Positions 25,715 to 34,266 of a stretch of 44,269 nt of DNA are shown here, in pieces. Below the pieces are notes generated by a model. The model worked only from the letters and a program-made list of their open reading frames with translations. It was not told the DNA's origin and ran no database searches. Each line of letters opens with the position of its first letter. The first letter of the stretch is position 1. The stretch lies in contig JAIDUZ010000042.1 of assembly GCA_029059935.1 (NCBI GenBank), forward strand, positions 1 through 44,269, written 5' to 3'. The position numbers were made by a program, and so were the translations under genes. The stretch comes from Alistipes sp. Its GTDB lineage: Bacteria > Bacteroidota > Bacteroidia > Bacteroidales > Rikenellaceae.

Positions 25715-26254
25715 TCAGAATTTCCCGGCCAAAGCGGCGGCCTGCCCGCATCCGTCCGTGTGTTCGATGTCGCCGGCCTCGAAGACGCCAGGAACGAGCA
25801 CTTCGCCCACCATCTCCCATTTGAGCAGTGCTGCCGAGCGTTCGATGGGGACCCGCACTCCGTCCATGACCGTAGCATCTTCTTCTTCGCAGCAGGCAAT
25901 CAGCGCGCACTTCTTGCCCGCCACCTCCTTGCCGCCTATGACCAGCGAGAAGATGCGGTCGATGACGCCCTTGATTTGCGCCGGAATCGAATACCAGTAG
26001 ACCGGCATGGCGTAGACCACCGCGTCGGCTTCGAGCAGCGTTTCGGCTATCCGGTTGAAATCATCGTCGAACGAGCATGCCTTGCCCGTCGAGTAGCACG
26101 TCTGGCAGGCGCGGCATCCGCCGATGTTCAGGAATGCGGCATCGAACCGCTGTACGGTGTGTCCGCGGGCCTCCGCCGCCTCGACGAATGCCTGAGTCAT
26201 GGCGAAGCTGTTGCCGTTTTTGCGGGGACTTCCGGTTATGACTGCTATTTTCAT
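25715..26254 (-). CDS. NADPH-dependent FMN reductase / flavodoxin-fold oxidoreductase
   Basis: The 179-residue product begins MKIAVITGSPRKNGNSFAMT, the FMN-phosphate loop of the flavodoxin-like NADPH-dependent reductases. It then has a cysteine cluster GGCRACQTCYSTGKACSFDD and the PVYWYSIPAQIKGVIDRIFS motif that contacts the flavin ring. Members reduce FMN, quinones or other small oxidants; the cysteine cluster is common in the iron-sulfur-flavoprotein-like branch but too incomplete here to claim a cluster. Its start overlaps the stop of the NTF2-like gene upstream, so the two form an operon, divergent from an HxlR regulator. Confidence 0.88.
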   Translation of the reverse strand: MKIAVITGSPRKNGNSFAMTQAFVEAAEARGHTVQRFDAAFLNIGGCRACQTCYSTGKACSFDDDFNRIAETLLEADAVVYAMPVYWYSIPAQIKGVIDRIFSLVIGGKEVAGKKCALIACCEEEDATVMDGVRVPIERSAALLKWEMVGEVLVPGVFEAGDIEHTDGCGQAAALAGKF

Positions 26255-26634
26255 TTTTGGATGGTATCGGAGTTTTGGTTGTAGGCCTTGGCCACGCACT
26301 TCCATTCGCCGCCGATTTTCAGCAGCAACAGATAGTCGGTGAAGTCGATGCGGCCGCCCCAGCCCTCTTCGAGCACCCGGACGACGGCGAGCGTCTCTTC
26401 CACGGCCACGACATCGATGCGGGCCCTGAACCCGTCGCCGCCGCTGACGCTGTCGACGTTGCGGTAGAACCGTTCGATGGAGCCGCGCTCCAACTCCCCG
26501 TCGAGAAAACCGAACAATACGGCATCGTCGGTGAAGAGTTCGCGGGCATGGCTGCTGTCGCCTTCGGCCACGCTTCTGACAAATTTCATGGCGGCCGCCT
26601 CTACGGCCTCGTATTCGCTGATCGGATTGCGCAT
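26251..26634 (-). CDS. NTF2-like (SnoaL/DUF4440-type) protein
   Basis: The 127-residue protein has the cone-shaped NTF2 pattern: an N-terminal helix (VEAAAMKFVRSVAEGDSSHA), ARELFTDDAVLFGFLDGE as the pocket entrance, and antiparallel strands ending LLLKIGGEWKCVAKAYNQ. Such proteins are small-molecule binders or isomerase-like enzymes, or unassigned. I use the ATG at 26634 (MRNPISEYEAV), which sits about 25 bases after the predicted transcription start. It is the first gene of an operon with the flavin reductase. No catalytic residues can be assigned. Confidence 0.8.
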   Translation of the reverse strand: MRNPISEYEAVEAAAMKFVRSVAEGDSSHARELFTDDAVLFGFLDGELERGSIERFYRNVDSVSGGDGFRARIDVVAVEETLAVVRVLEEGWGGRIDFTDYLLLLKIGGEWKCVAKAYNQNSDTIQK

Positions 26635-26664
26635 GGTGGTTGTGTTTTTGGGGTTTGACGGCTG

Positions 26665-26695
26665 CAAAATTAACGGGTGCCGCCGACCGGCGCAA
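26665..26695 (-). promoter_or_regulatory. Promoter for the NTF2-like/flavin reductase operon
   Basis: TTG (26695-26693), a 20-base spacer, TAATTTTG (26672-26665) on the minus strand. HxlR-type regulators often act at such divergent intergenic regions; I do not see a clear operator repeat. Confidence 0.65.
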
Positions 26696-26760
26696 GTACC
26701 GAAAAACAATTCGGGTACTGAAAATTTTGTCGGTATACATCCTGAAAAGAGGTTTATGGT

Positions 26761-26768
26761 TATTTTTG
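26761..26768 (+). promoter_or_regulatory. Promoter -7 box for the HxlR-type regulator
   Basis: TATTTTTG, start near 26775, about 17 bases before the ATG at 26792. There is no good -33 box. Confidence 0.55.
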
Positions 26769-26791
26769 TGCCGTAACCCGATCGACCTGCC

Positions 26792-27145
26792 ATGTACGAA
26801 AGGAAAATCCCCGTCGACCTGAGCTGTCCTCTGCGGCTGACCATGAGTCTGATCAATTCCAAGTGGAAATCGTGTATTCTCGATGAACTGCGTCATGGGC
26901 CGATGCGTCCCAGCGAACTGCACAAGGTGCTGCCGGAAGCCGCACCCCGCGTGCTGGACCTGCAGCTCAAGGAGCTGGCGGAAGACGGCCTGGTTTCGAA
27001 GACCATCTTCGCGGAGCTTCCGCCGCGTTCGGAATACGCCGTCACCGGATTGGGGCGGTCGCTGCTGCCGATTATCGATGCCATGATTGCCTGGGGCGAG
27101 GAGAACCGGGTGCTGTTCGAGAAGAAATTCGGCTCAAACGATTGA
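26792..27145 (+). CDS. HxlR-family winged-helix transcriptional regulator
   Basis: The 117-residue protein shows the HxlR signature: CPLRLTMSLINSKWKSCIL at the N-terminus, GPMRPSELHKVLPEAAPRVL as the recognition helix region, LDLQLKELAEDGLVSKTIF, and a wing with PPRSEYAVTGLGRSL. Cys12 sits where redox- or electrophile-sensing relatives such as YodB and HypR have their reactive cysteine. It is divergent from the flavin-reductase operon, which is the usual target arrangement: the regulator likely senses oxidants or quinone-like compounds and controls the reductase. This is inference from context. Confidence 0.9.
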   Translation: MYERKIPVDLSCPLRLTMSLINSKWKSCILDELRHGPMRPSELHKVLPEAAPRVLDLQLKELAEDGLVSKTIFAELPPRSEYAVTGLGRSLLPIIDAMIAWGEENRVLFEKKFGSND

Positions 27146-27260
27146 TAGATAGTTTGTTGTTTTCGGTGCGGCGGAATACGTCCGATGTCGGCTGCCGGCC
27201 GGCCGATGCCGCAATGCGTTTTATTTCCGGAGAGTTGCCCGTTTTCAGCTGTTTTTTCGC

Positions 27261-27268
27261 TATATTTG
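27261..27268 (+). promoter_or_regulatory. Promoter -7 box for the YrdC-family gene
   Basis: TATATTTG ends six bases before the ATG at 27275, so transcription should begin at or next to the start codon, giving a leaderless message. Confidence 0.6.
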
Positions 27269-27274
27269 TAGGCT

Positions 27275-27871
27275 ATGCTTACGAAAATCTACGGGCAGAA
27301 CCCTTCGGAACGCGAGTTGCGGCGGGTCGTGGCGGTGCTGGAGAACGACGGGACGGTGATCTATCCCACCGACAGCGTCTATGCTTTCGGGTGTTCGCTG
27401 CGTTCGGCCAAGGCCATCGAACGCCTGCGCCGGCTGAAGGAGAAGGCGGAATTCGCGCTGGTCTTCGCCGACCTGGCGCAGGTGGCGGAGTTCTGCCGCG
27501 TGGACAACGCTGCATTCCGGATTCTGAAACGCAACCTGCCGGGGCCTTTCACCTTCGTGCTGCCGGCTTCGTCGCGCGTGCCCGACAAGACGCTCGGCAA
27601 GCGCAAGACCATCGGCGTGCGGATTCCGGCGCATCCCGTGGCACGGGCCGTCGTCGAGGCGCTGGGGTGCCCGATGGTCACCGCGTCGGTGCGCGAAGAC
27701 AGCGAGACGGAGGAGTACATGACCGACCCGGAACTGATTCATGAACGTTATGCCCGCGATGTGCAGCTGGTCGTCGACGGCGGAGCCGGGGAGGTGGAAC
27801 CCACCACGGTGGTCGACCTGACGGGCGACGAACCCGAGATGCTGCGCGAGGGCAGGGGCGAGCTGAGATAG
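27275..27871 (+). CDS. Sua5/YciO/YrdC-family protein (L-threonylcarbamoyladenylate synthase type)
   Basis: The 198-residue protein contains the YrdC fold signature: GTVIYPTDSVYAFGCSLRSA near residue 27, then a LPGPFTFVLPASSR block and IGVRIPAHPVARAVVEALGC. These residues line the pocket where threonine, bicarbonate and ATP react in the first step of the tRNA t6A37 modification. There is no C-terminal Sua5 domain. YciO-type paralogs have the same length, and the sequence alone does not separate TsaC from YciO, so I leave the symbol blank. The gene stands alone. Confidence 0.85.
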   Translation: MLTKIYGQNPSERELRRVVAVLENDGTVIYPTDSVYAFGCSLRSAKAIERLRRLKEKAEFALVFADLAQVAEFCRVDNAAFRILKRNLPGPFTFVLPASSRVPDKTLGKRKTIGVRIPAHPVARAVVEALGCPMVTASVREDSETEEYMTDPELIHERYARDVQLVVDGGAGEVEPTTVVDLTGDEPEMLREGRGELR

Positions 27872-28026
27872 CGGCTTCCGGCCGGACCGTTCGACTGAAA
27901 ATTCCGGCTTGCTACTCGACGGTTCCCGGACTTTCCGGGCTTCCCGGCCGATGGGGCAGGGAGTTTCGGGGAGAGCGAGGATGCCGGGGCGGGAAAGATG
28001 ATAACGAACAAAAAACAATAGTTGAC

Positions 28027-28590
28027 ATGGAAAAAACTTTTTGGAGCGATGCCGCCCGGGGCGGTGCTTATGTCGGTCTGCTGCTGGCCGCCTCGTCCGT
28101 TGTGGAGACCGGGCTGGTACTGAGCGGCAAACTTGGACTTTATGTTCTTCTCCTGGTCGAGTGGCTGGCGGTCGTGGCGCTGCATTTCTACCTGCTCTAC
28201 CGTTTTGCCCGCCGGCGCTCCGCGCTCTATGGCGCAGCCGACGGTTTCACGTTCGGCCAAGGCTACGGCTATGTGATTTCGATGTCGCTGCCGGCCGGAC
28301 TGATTCTCGGCGTGGCCAACTACATTTTTCTGCATCTGGTGCTGGGCTATGGAAACTATGTGGAGAAAATCAGCGACATCGTGGTCCGCTTCTCCAGCAT
28401 GGGCGGCGGCATGAACGCTCCGGTGAAGACGCTCGTCGAGCAGCTCCGCAATACGCCCGAACCGTCGCTCTTCTCCACCATCCTGGGCGGCGTGTGGTCG
28501 AGCGTGCTTTTCGCCGCTTTCTTCGGACTGATTGTTGCCGGTCTGCTGGCGCGTTCTCCGCAACCTTTCGCCGACAATGACAACGAATAG
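28027..28590 (+). CDS. DUF4199-type membrane protein
   Basis: The 187-residue protein has four likely membrane helices (around residues 14-32, 38-58, 83-106 and 157-176) and the layout of the Bacteroidetes DUF4199 family, including the basic cytoplasmic turn RFARRRSALYGAADGFTFGQ after helix 2. Function is unknown. Its end overlaps the next gene, a GT2 glycosyltransferase, by 14 bases, an association that recurs in this phylum. No clear promoter box lies in 27872-28026, which otherwise shows nothing notable. Confidence 0.8.
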   Translation: MEKTFWSDAARGGAYVGLLLAASSVVETGLVLSGKLGLYVLLLVEWLAVVALHFYLLYRFARRRSALYGAADGFTFGQGYGYVISMSLPAGLILGVANYIFLHLVLGYGNYVEKISDIVVRFSSMGGGMNAPVKTLVEQLRNTPEPSLFSTILGGVWSSVLFAAFFGLIVAGLLARSPQPFADNDNE

Positions 28591-29539
28591 TCTCGACATT
28601 TCGGTCGTCGTTCCGCTCTACAACGAGCAGGAGTCGCTGCCCGAGCTGGCCGCGTGGATCGACCGCGTGGCCCGGGAGCATGCGATTGCCTACGAAATCA
28701 TCTTCGTCGACGACGGGTCGTCCGATGCTTCGTGGGAGGTCATCGAGCGGCTCCGGCAGGAATATTCTGCCGTGCGGGCCATCGGATTCGCGCGCAACTA
28801 CGGCAAGTCGGCCGCGCTCTACTGCGGATTCGAAGCCGCGCAGGGCGAGGTGGTCTTCACCATGGATGCCGACTTGCAGGATTCGCCCGACGAGATTCCG
28901 GAGATGCGCCGCATGATTCTCGAAGAGGGCTACGACCTGGTTTCGGGGTGGAAGAAGAAACGCTACGACCCGGTCGGCAAGCGCTGGCCCAGCAAGTTCT
29001 TCAACCGCACGGCGCGCATGGCGTCGGGCATCCGCCTGCACGACTTCAACTGCGGGCTGAAAGCCTACCGGCGCAAGGTGGTGAAGTCCATCGAGGTCTA
29101 CGGCGAGATGCACCGTTTCATTCCGATTCTGGCGCGTCAGGCCGGGTTCCGCCGCATCGGCGAAAAGGCGGTCGAACACCGGGCCCGCAAATACGGCTGT
29201 TCCAAATTCGGTCTCGAACGCATGGTCAAGGGGTATCTCGACCTTGTGAGCGTGTTGTTCATGTCGCATTTCGGGCGTTCGCCGATGTATTTTTTCGGGA
29301 GCCTGGGAACGCTGATGTTTCTCGTGGGCGGCGGCACGACGGTGTGGATCATCGCCGGAAAACTGTGGAAGCAGGCCCACGGACTGCCGCTGCGCCCCGT
29401 GGCCGACCAGCCGCTTTTCTATCTGGCGATGCTGGCCGTCATCCTCGGTGTCCAGCTCTTCCTGGCGGGCTTCCTCGGCGAACTGATCAACCGCGGCTCG
29501 TCGGACCGCAACAAATATTTGATAGATAAAAGATTGTAA
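28577..29539 (+). CDS. GT2 glycosyltransferase, GtrB/dolichol-phosphate-mannose-synthase type
   Basis: The 320-residue enzyme has an intact GT2 core: ISVVVPLYNEQESLPELAAW, IIFVDDGSSDASWEVIERLR and the metal-binding DADLQDSPDE, followed by two C-terminal membrane helices (residues about 230-255 and 265-290). This is the architecture of polyprenyl-phosphate sugar transferases, which load glucose, mannose or aminoarabinose on undecaprenyl phosphate for lipid or glycan decoration in the envelope. I use the ATG at 28577, overlapping DUF4199. It is followed after 2 bases by a DUF4293 gene. The sugar is not predictable. Confidence 0.9.
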   Translation: MTTNSLDISVVVPLYNEQESLPELAAWIDRVAREHAIAYEIIFVDDGSSDASWEVIERLRQEYSAVRAIGFARNYGKSAALYCGFEAAQGEVVFTMDADLQDSPDEIPEMRRMILEEGYDLVSGWKKKRYDPVGKRWPSKFFNRTARMASGIRLHDFNCGLKAYRRKVVKSIEVYGEMHRFIPILARQAGFRRIGEKAVEHRARKYGCSKFGLERMVKGYLDLVSVLFMSHFGRSPMYFFGSLGTLMFLVGGGTTVWIIAGKLWKQAHGLPLRPVADQPLFYLAMLAVILGVQLFLAGFLGELINRGSSDRNKYLIDKRL

Positions 29540-29541
29540 TC

Positions 29542-30006
29542 ATGATACAACGTATTCAGACTCTCTACCTGCTTGTCGTGTCGGCCCTTATGGCCGTGGT
29601 GCTCTTCGTGCCGCTGGCCTGGTTCGCCGGCGATGGCGGCGAATTCCGGCTCCATGCCTTCGCGCTCCGTTCGCTCGACGGAGCCGCCGTGCAGCCGACC
29701 GTCTACCTGGGCGTGCTTGTCGCCGCGGCATGCGTGCTGCCGTTCGTCACGATTTTTCTGTTCCGGCGGCGGTTGTTGCAGATTCGGCTGTGCGTCGTCG
29801 AGGCGGTGCTGTTGGTAGGGGCGGCCGTCATGGAGGGCATCTATTACTACCTCGGGTGCCGTGTCTTCTCCAGCCTGGCATTCCATATGCAAGGTATGCG
29901 CGCCGCCATTGCGCTGCCTGTCGTCTGCCTTGTTTTCGTGTGGCTGGCCGCCCGGGCCATCTTCCGCGACGAAGTGCTCGTGCGGGCCGCCGACCGCATC
30001 CGATAG
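29542..30006 (+). CDS. DUF4293-type membrane protein
   Basis: The 154-residue protein has four membrane helices and starts MIQRIQTLYLLVVSALMAVV, the typical DUF4293 N-terminus found across Bacteroidetes. Its role is unknown. It is tightly spaced behind the GT2 gene and followed by a strong terminator, so DUF4199, GT2 and DUF4293 probably form one operon. Confidence 0.85.
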   Translation: MIQRIQTLYLLVVSALMAVVLFVPLAWFAGDGGEFRLHAFALRSLDGAAVQPTVYLGVLVAAACVLPFVTIFLFRRRLLQIRLCVVEAVLLVGAAVMEGIYYYLGCRVFSSLAFHMQGMRAAIALPVVCLVFVWLAARAIFRDEVLVRAADRIR

Positions 30007-30028
30007 GGCAGGGTGCTGCGACCTTATG

Positions 30029-30072
30029 GGAAGCCTGTCTCCGAACAAGGAGGCAGGCTTCCGTTTTTTTTA
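30029..30072 (+). terminator. Strong intrinsic terminator after the DUF4293 gene
   Basis: GGAAGCCTGTCTCC pairs with GGAGGCAGGCTTCC (14 pairs, one wobble), followed by a run of eight T's. Confidence 0.93.
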
Positions 30073-30206
30073 CGGTCCGAATTGCGGTCCGGGGTGGCGG
30101 GCGGCGGCGTTCCGTGTCGGGAAATCGGCCGCACGAGGTTCTCTGACGGTTTTTCATTTTTCGGGGTCTTTCAGTCTCTTTCTGTTATAAAAAAGGTGGC
30201 AGGAAC

Positions 30207-30237
30207 TTTGTTCCCTAATAAAATAATTTTAACTTTA
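30207..30237 (+). promoter_or_regulatory. Promoter for the nuclease/TonB-receptor locus
   Basis: TTTG (30207-30210), exactly 19 bases, TAACTTTA (30230-30237): the box ends in A instead of the consensus G. The start near 30244 leaves an AT-rich leader of about 76 bases, ending in a run of eight T's just before the ATG at 30320. Confidence 0.7.
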
Positions 30238-30319
30238 CACATCAATATTTCCGTAACGAACGGAATATCGACCTTGCAACCGGAAACTACAATTTGTTTT
30301 ATTAAAAAACCTTTTTTTT

Positions 30320-32776
30320 ATGAAAAGTTTGAACTTTTGGCGTTCGTTGTTCTTCTCGGCGCTGGCTGCGGCCGCTTTCGGCGCATGTTCGGACGACGAC
30401 AAGACCGGCGATTTCGATGCCTCCATCACGGTCGACGGCAAGAAGGCCACTACGGTGGGCATCGTGGCCGCGGGCGGCGAGACCGCAGCCGTCTCGGTGG
30501 TTTCGGCCGGTCCGTGGACCCTGGCTTTCGAATCGGACCAGGACTGGTGTCTGCCCAACGTCACTTCCGGCAAGGGCGGTACCACGGAACTCATCTTCAC
30601 GGCAGACCCCATGCCCGAAGGCATCGAGGAGCGCTCGACGACTGCCGTGCTCTCGGCTCCGGGATGGATTTTCGACGTGGAGTACACGGTGAAGGTCAGC
30701 GTCACGGTGCGCCAGTCGGCCAGCGGTTCGCTTATCCCCACCACGAACGTGGCCAAGGTGCGTGAGCTGCTCAAGGCCATGAATCCTTCTTCGACGGCTG
30801 CCGATGTGACGGCTGAAATCGCCGCCATGACCATCACGGGTATCGTCGGTTCGGAGTCTTCGGGCGTCAATCTGGGCAATAATCGCAATTTTGCTATTCA
30901 GGACGAGGACCGGGCTCAGAATTCGGGTCTGACGATCAGTGCAAGTTCGGCTGTTTCGTTGAAAGCCGGTCAGGTCGTTTCGATTCCGCTGTCGGGCGCC
31001 AAAGTGTCGCTTTACAGTGGCGCACTCCAACTTTCGGTCGACAATGCTTCGGTGAAGACCGTTGCCGAGACCGATGCACCCGAGCCTGTCATCGTTACTC
31101 CTGCCACCTTGCCCAACTACGAATCGATGCTCGTGCAGGTAGACAATTGCTATCCGGCTGCCGGCTATGGAACAGCATGGAACAATAACAGCAACAAGGG
31201 CAATGTGAATTTCATGACAGCTGCCGGCGAGACGTTCGTTTGCCGCGTGGGCGCTCAGTGTACGTTCAAGGATAGTCTTATTCCCGAAAAGAGCGGTTCA
31301 CTGGCCGGTATTGCCGTGATTTTCGTCAGCAACACCCAGGCTGTTACGTGGCAGGTATCGCCCCGCACGCTCGACGACATCAAACTCACCGAGCCCATTC
31401 CCGCTCCGGAGTATAAGAAGGCGACCATCGGTGAACTGAAGGCCGGCAACTATGAAGTCGAGGCCACGATTGTAGCCGTTTATCAGAAAGGTCTGATGCT
31501 GGCCGATGCCACGGGTTATACGCTTGTGTTCAACAATGACTGGAAGCAGCCGACCTCAGACCCCTACAATCCCTATATCAACGATGTGGGCAAGAAAGTG
31601 ACCGTCAAGGGTACGGTGTCCGAGTTCAACGGCCTGCTCCAGTTCACGGCTCCGGAAATCACGGTCGGAGACAAGTCCGATTATGTTCTCCCGACCCCCC
31701 CCCTCACGTTCGATGCGGCAGCGCTGACTGCTTATGAAAGCAATAAGAAGTATGAATATGTTTCGTTGACGGGTACCTTGGTTATCACGCAGGGAACCAG
31801 TAGCGGCAATACTTATAATTCGTACACGCTGATTGTTCCTGGCTATACCGCCAAGACCGTTACTTTGGCCTACGGATTGGATTCCTACTACAATGACAAG
31901 GGCCTTGTCACGGGCGATGTGGTCGACATTACGGGCTTCGCCATCGGTTTCGATACTTCTAAGGTGAACATCATGGTTCGCGAAGTCAACAAGAATACTA
32001 CCGTACCCTCGTTGGTTTTCACTTCGAAGCCCGAGGCGTTTGCCGGCAGCAACCCTGTTGCTCAAACGCTGAATTTCGAGGCTCGCAACATCTCGGCACT
32101 GGCTCTTGAAATGTTCTCGTTCGATGGAGCTGATAGAGACAAGTTCAATGTTGACAGCCAGAATGGTAATTCCGTAACTATTTCAGCCAAAGGAGATAAT
32201 AATAGCGGCGCGCCCTATACGGCTACGCTCGTCGTTACGGTCGACGGCAAGAAATTGGCTGAAATTGAAGTGAGACAGTTGGATATTCCGACTGGCAATG
32301 ATACCAAAGGAACTTTCACTTCCATGCCCGGCATGCTTCCCACGTCGGACAACAGTACGGATTCTTACTATGCACAAAAAGCCAAAATCAACGGAAGCGG
32401 AACGGAGATTTCTATTCTGAAATTCGGCACGGCTTCCAAGGCCGGTGTGTTTACTACTGCTGCCGTAGGCGTCTCGGGCGACAAGAAATTGTCTTTCTAT
32501 GCGGCTGCTTGGAGCAACAAGACTGCTACGTTGTATGTTCGTATCAACGGAGGAGGTTCTGTGACTCCTGGCTCGGTGTCGGTTAAGTCCAACAGCGGAG
32601 TGGCCAATAGTTCGCCGTATACGATTACATTCAATGACGATACGGAATATTTTACTTTTAACGTGACCGGTTTAACGGTAAATTCGACCATTACATTCTC
32701 GACAAGTCCTACTTTTGAGGCCTCTTCTGATAAGAGTACGGGACGTGCCGTGGTTGCCGGTATTCAAATTTACTGA
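30320..32776 (+). CDS. Large surface lipoprotein with BACON-like and DUF5689-like domains
   Basis: An 818-residue lipoprotein (signal ending AAAAFGAC, lipidated Cys22, then SDDD, an acidic stretch like a surface-export signal). Domains in order: a BACON-like beta sandwich (about 35-135), a DUF5689-like region (about 140-360, closing WQVSPRTLDDIKL), an OB-fold-like segment starting KKATIGELKAGNYEVEA (about 370-460), a second OB-like or DUF6359-like region (about 465-560), another BACON-like domain (about 565-660), and a jelly-roll-like C-terminus. The mix suggests a cell-surface binding protein for a polymer. It heads the cluster with two nucleases and a TonB-dependent receptor. The 3' two-thirds use more A/T-ending codons than neighbouring genes. 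Domain limits are by eye. Confidence 0.75.
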   Translation: MKSLNFWRSLFFSALAAAAFGACSDDDKTGDFDASITVDGKKATTVGIVAAGGETAAVSVVSAGPWTLAFESDQDWCLPNVTSGKGGTTELIFTADPMPEGIEERSTTAVLSAPGWIFDVEYTVKVSVTVRQSASGSLIPTTNVAKVRELLKAMNPSSTAADVTAEIAAMTITGIVGSESSGVNLGNNRNFAIQDEDRAQNSGLTISASSAVSLKAGQVVSIPLSGAKVSLYSGALQLSVDNASVKTVAETDAPEPVIVTPATLPNYESMLVQVDNCYPAAGYGTAWNNNSNKGNVNFMTAAGETFVCRVGAQCTFKDSLIPEKSGSLAGIAVIFVSNTQAVTWQVSPRTLDDIKLTEPIPAPEYKKATIGELKAGNYEVEATIVAVYQKGLMLADATGYTLVFNNDWKQPTSDPYNPYINDVGKKVTVKGTVSEFNGLLQFTAPEITVGDKSDYVLPTPPLTFDAAALTAYESNKKYEYVSLTGTLVITQGTSSGNTYNSYTLIVPGYTAKTVTLAYGLDSYYNDKGLVTGDVVDITGFAIGFDTSKVNIMVREVNKNTTVPSLVFTSKPEAFAGSNPVAQTLNFEARNISALALEMFSFDGADRDKFNVDSQNGNSVTISAKGDNNSGAPYTATLVVTVDGKKLAEIEVRQLDIPTGNDTKGTFTSMPGMLPTSDNSTDSYYAQKAKINGSGTEISILKFGTASKAGVFTTAAVGVSGDKKLSFYAAAWSNKTATLYVRINGGGSVTPGSVSVKSNSGVANSSPYTITFNDDTEYFTFNVTGLTVNSTITFSTSPTFEASSDKSTGRAVVAGIQIY

Positions 32777-32797
32777 TCGACATTGGAATCTTTTTCT

Positions 32798-32859
32798 GAA
32801 ACCCACTCTTGGCGGGGGCCATGCCCCGCCAAGAGTTCGGTTTCTTTGAAAAGTTTTTT
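32798..32859 (+). terminator. Long hairpin between the first lipoprotein and the nuclease
   Basis: ACTCTTGGCGGGG (32805-32817) pairs with CCCCGCCAAGAGT (32824-32836), extended by GAAACC/GGTTTC. A T-run follows at about 32853. It may end some transcripts after the first gene and lower expression of those downstream. Confidence 0.75.
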
Positions 32860-32975
32860 TGAGGGCAGGCGGAAACGGCCGCGAACAACCGACGAATCGT
32901 ATGTCGTGAGCGCGGACCGGATTCTTCATTCCGGACGGAATGATGCCTGCATGAACCGATGAATGTTTTTATTGA

Positions 32976-34169
32976 ATGACGATTTTCAAGAAATACCTTT
33001 GGCCGGCGGCTCTTCTGACGGCCATGATTCTGTTGTTTGCGGGATGCGACAGCGACGACGGCAATTCGCATGTGGCGGAGCTGACCGCAACGACCGTGAA
33101 CTGGGACACTCCGAAAAACCGGATTCTGGTGACGGGCGACGCCATGACCTACGAAGCCACGATCGTGTGGCAGGAGGGCGACGAAACGTGGTGCTCGTTC
33201 AGCTCCTTTACCGCAGCTTCGGAACCGCTGCTGACGAAAAAAGGGATGGTCAGCATCCCGATGGCGATATATCTGCTTCCCAACGAAGCGGAAACGGCCC
33301 GCTCGGCCACCGTCGAACTGGTGCTTGCCGACGGAACGACCAAAGAACTCTCGTTCACCCAACGTGCCTTTTCCGAAACGGCCTGGTATGACCGCCAGTG
33401 GGGCGAACAACCGGCCTATCTCGAAAACGATACCTATATATATAAAACCTACTTCACGACGTTGACCGTCGGCGGTTATGTCCGCAACTACTCCATCTGC
33501 TTCGACACCGAGAAGCGCGTGTCGCACTGGGTGGCCTATCCGCTGACGAAGAACTATGTTACGCCGTCCTTCGATCGGACCAATGCCTGGTCTTACGACC
33601 CCAACGACCAGTTGCCTGTGATTCCGCAGTCGGCGCAGGCCAACGTGATACAGACCTATGGCACGGGCGATGCCCGCGGCCACCAATGTCCCTCGGCAGA
33701 CCGATACAATACGTTGGCAACCAATAAGATGACGTTCTATTCCACCAACATCATGCCGCAGAACAGCCGCTTCAACAGCGGCGTGTGGTCTACGTTGGAA
33801 GGCAAGGTGCGGGAGAACATGCAGCGCCATCCGTCCGATACCGTTTTCGTGGTGACGGGCACCTATTTTGCAGACAACAGGACCATTACCGACAAGAGCG
33901 GCAGGAAGATAGGCTATCCGTCCAACTGCTGGAAGGTGCTGCTCCGCGGTTCGGGCGGCAAAGCCATATGGGAGTGTTCGGCCAGCGAACTCTACGCCAT
34001 CGGCTTCTGGTTCGCAAACAGTACCTCCAACGCGACTACGCTGCGCAGCCATGCCACGAGCGTGGCCGACATAGAGGAGAAGACGGGTTTCACCTTCTTC
34101 CGCAACATTCCGCCCGAAGCGGCCGACGCCGTGAAGGCGCAGAACCGGCCTTCGGACTGGAGCCTCTGA
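32976..34169 (+). CDS. Lipoprotein DNA/RNA non-specific endonuclease
   Basis: The 397-residue protein has a lipoprotein signal (MTIFKKYLWPAALLTAMILL, then FAGC with lipidated Cys24) followed by a short BACON-like domain (about 30-135) and a beta-beta-alpha-metal nuclease domain (about 150-390). The family motif DRGH appears as DARGHQCPSADRY with the catalytic His near 236; the metal-binding Asn lies in the following helix, NTLATNKMTFYSTNIMPQNS. Such enzymes cut DNA and RNA without sequence preference. Anchored at the surface it should digest extracellular nucleic acid. Orientation outward or inward is not proven. Confidence 0.88.
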   Translation: MTIFKKYLWPAALLTAMILLFAGCDSDDGNSHVAELTATTVNWDTPKNRILVTGDAMTYEATIVWQEGDETWCSFSSFTAASEPLLTKKGMVSIPMAIYLLPNEAETARSATVELVLADGTTKELSFTQRAFSETAWYDRQWGEQPAYLENDTYIYKTYFTTLTVGGYVRNYSICFDTEKRVSHWVAYPLTKNYVTPSFDRTNAWSYDPNDQLPVIPQSAQANVIQTYGTGDARGHQCPSADRYNTLATNKMTFYSTNIMPQNSRFNSGVWSTLEGKVRENMQRHPSDTVFVVTGTYFADNRTITDKSGRKIGYPSNCWKVLLRGSGGKAIWECSASELYAIGFWFANSTSNATTLRSHATSVADIEEKTGFTFFRNIPPEAADAVKAQNRPSDWSL

Positions 34170-34266
34170 ACCGCAACCCTTGAGAACCGGACCTCCGCGA
34201 ATGTCCGGACCCGAACGAAGAACCGACCGAACCGACCGGAAACAATGAATCTAAAATAAGTCAACC

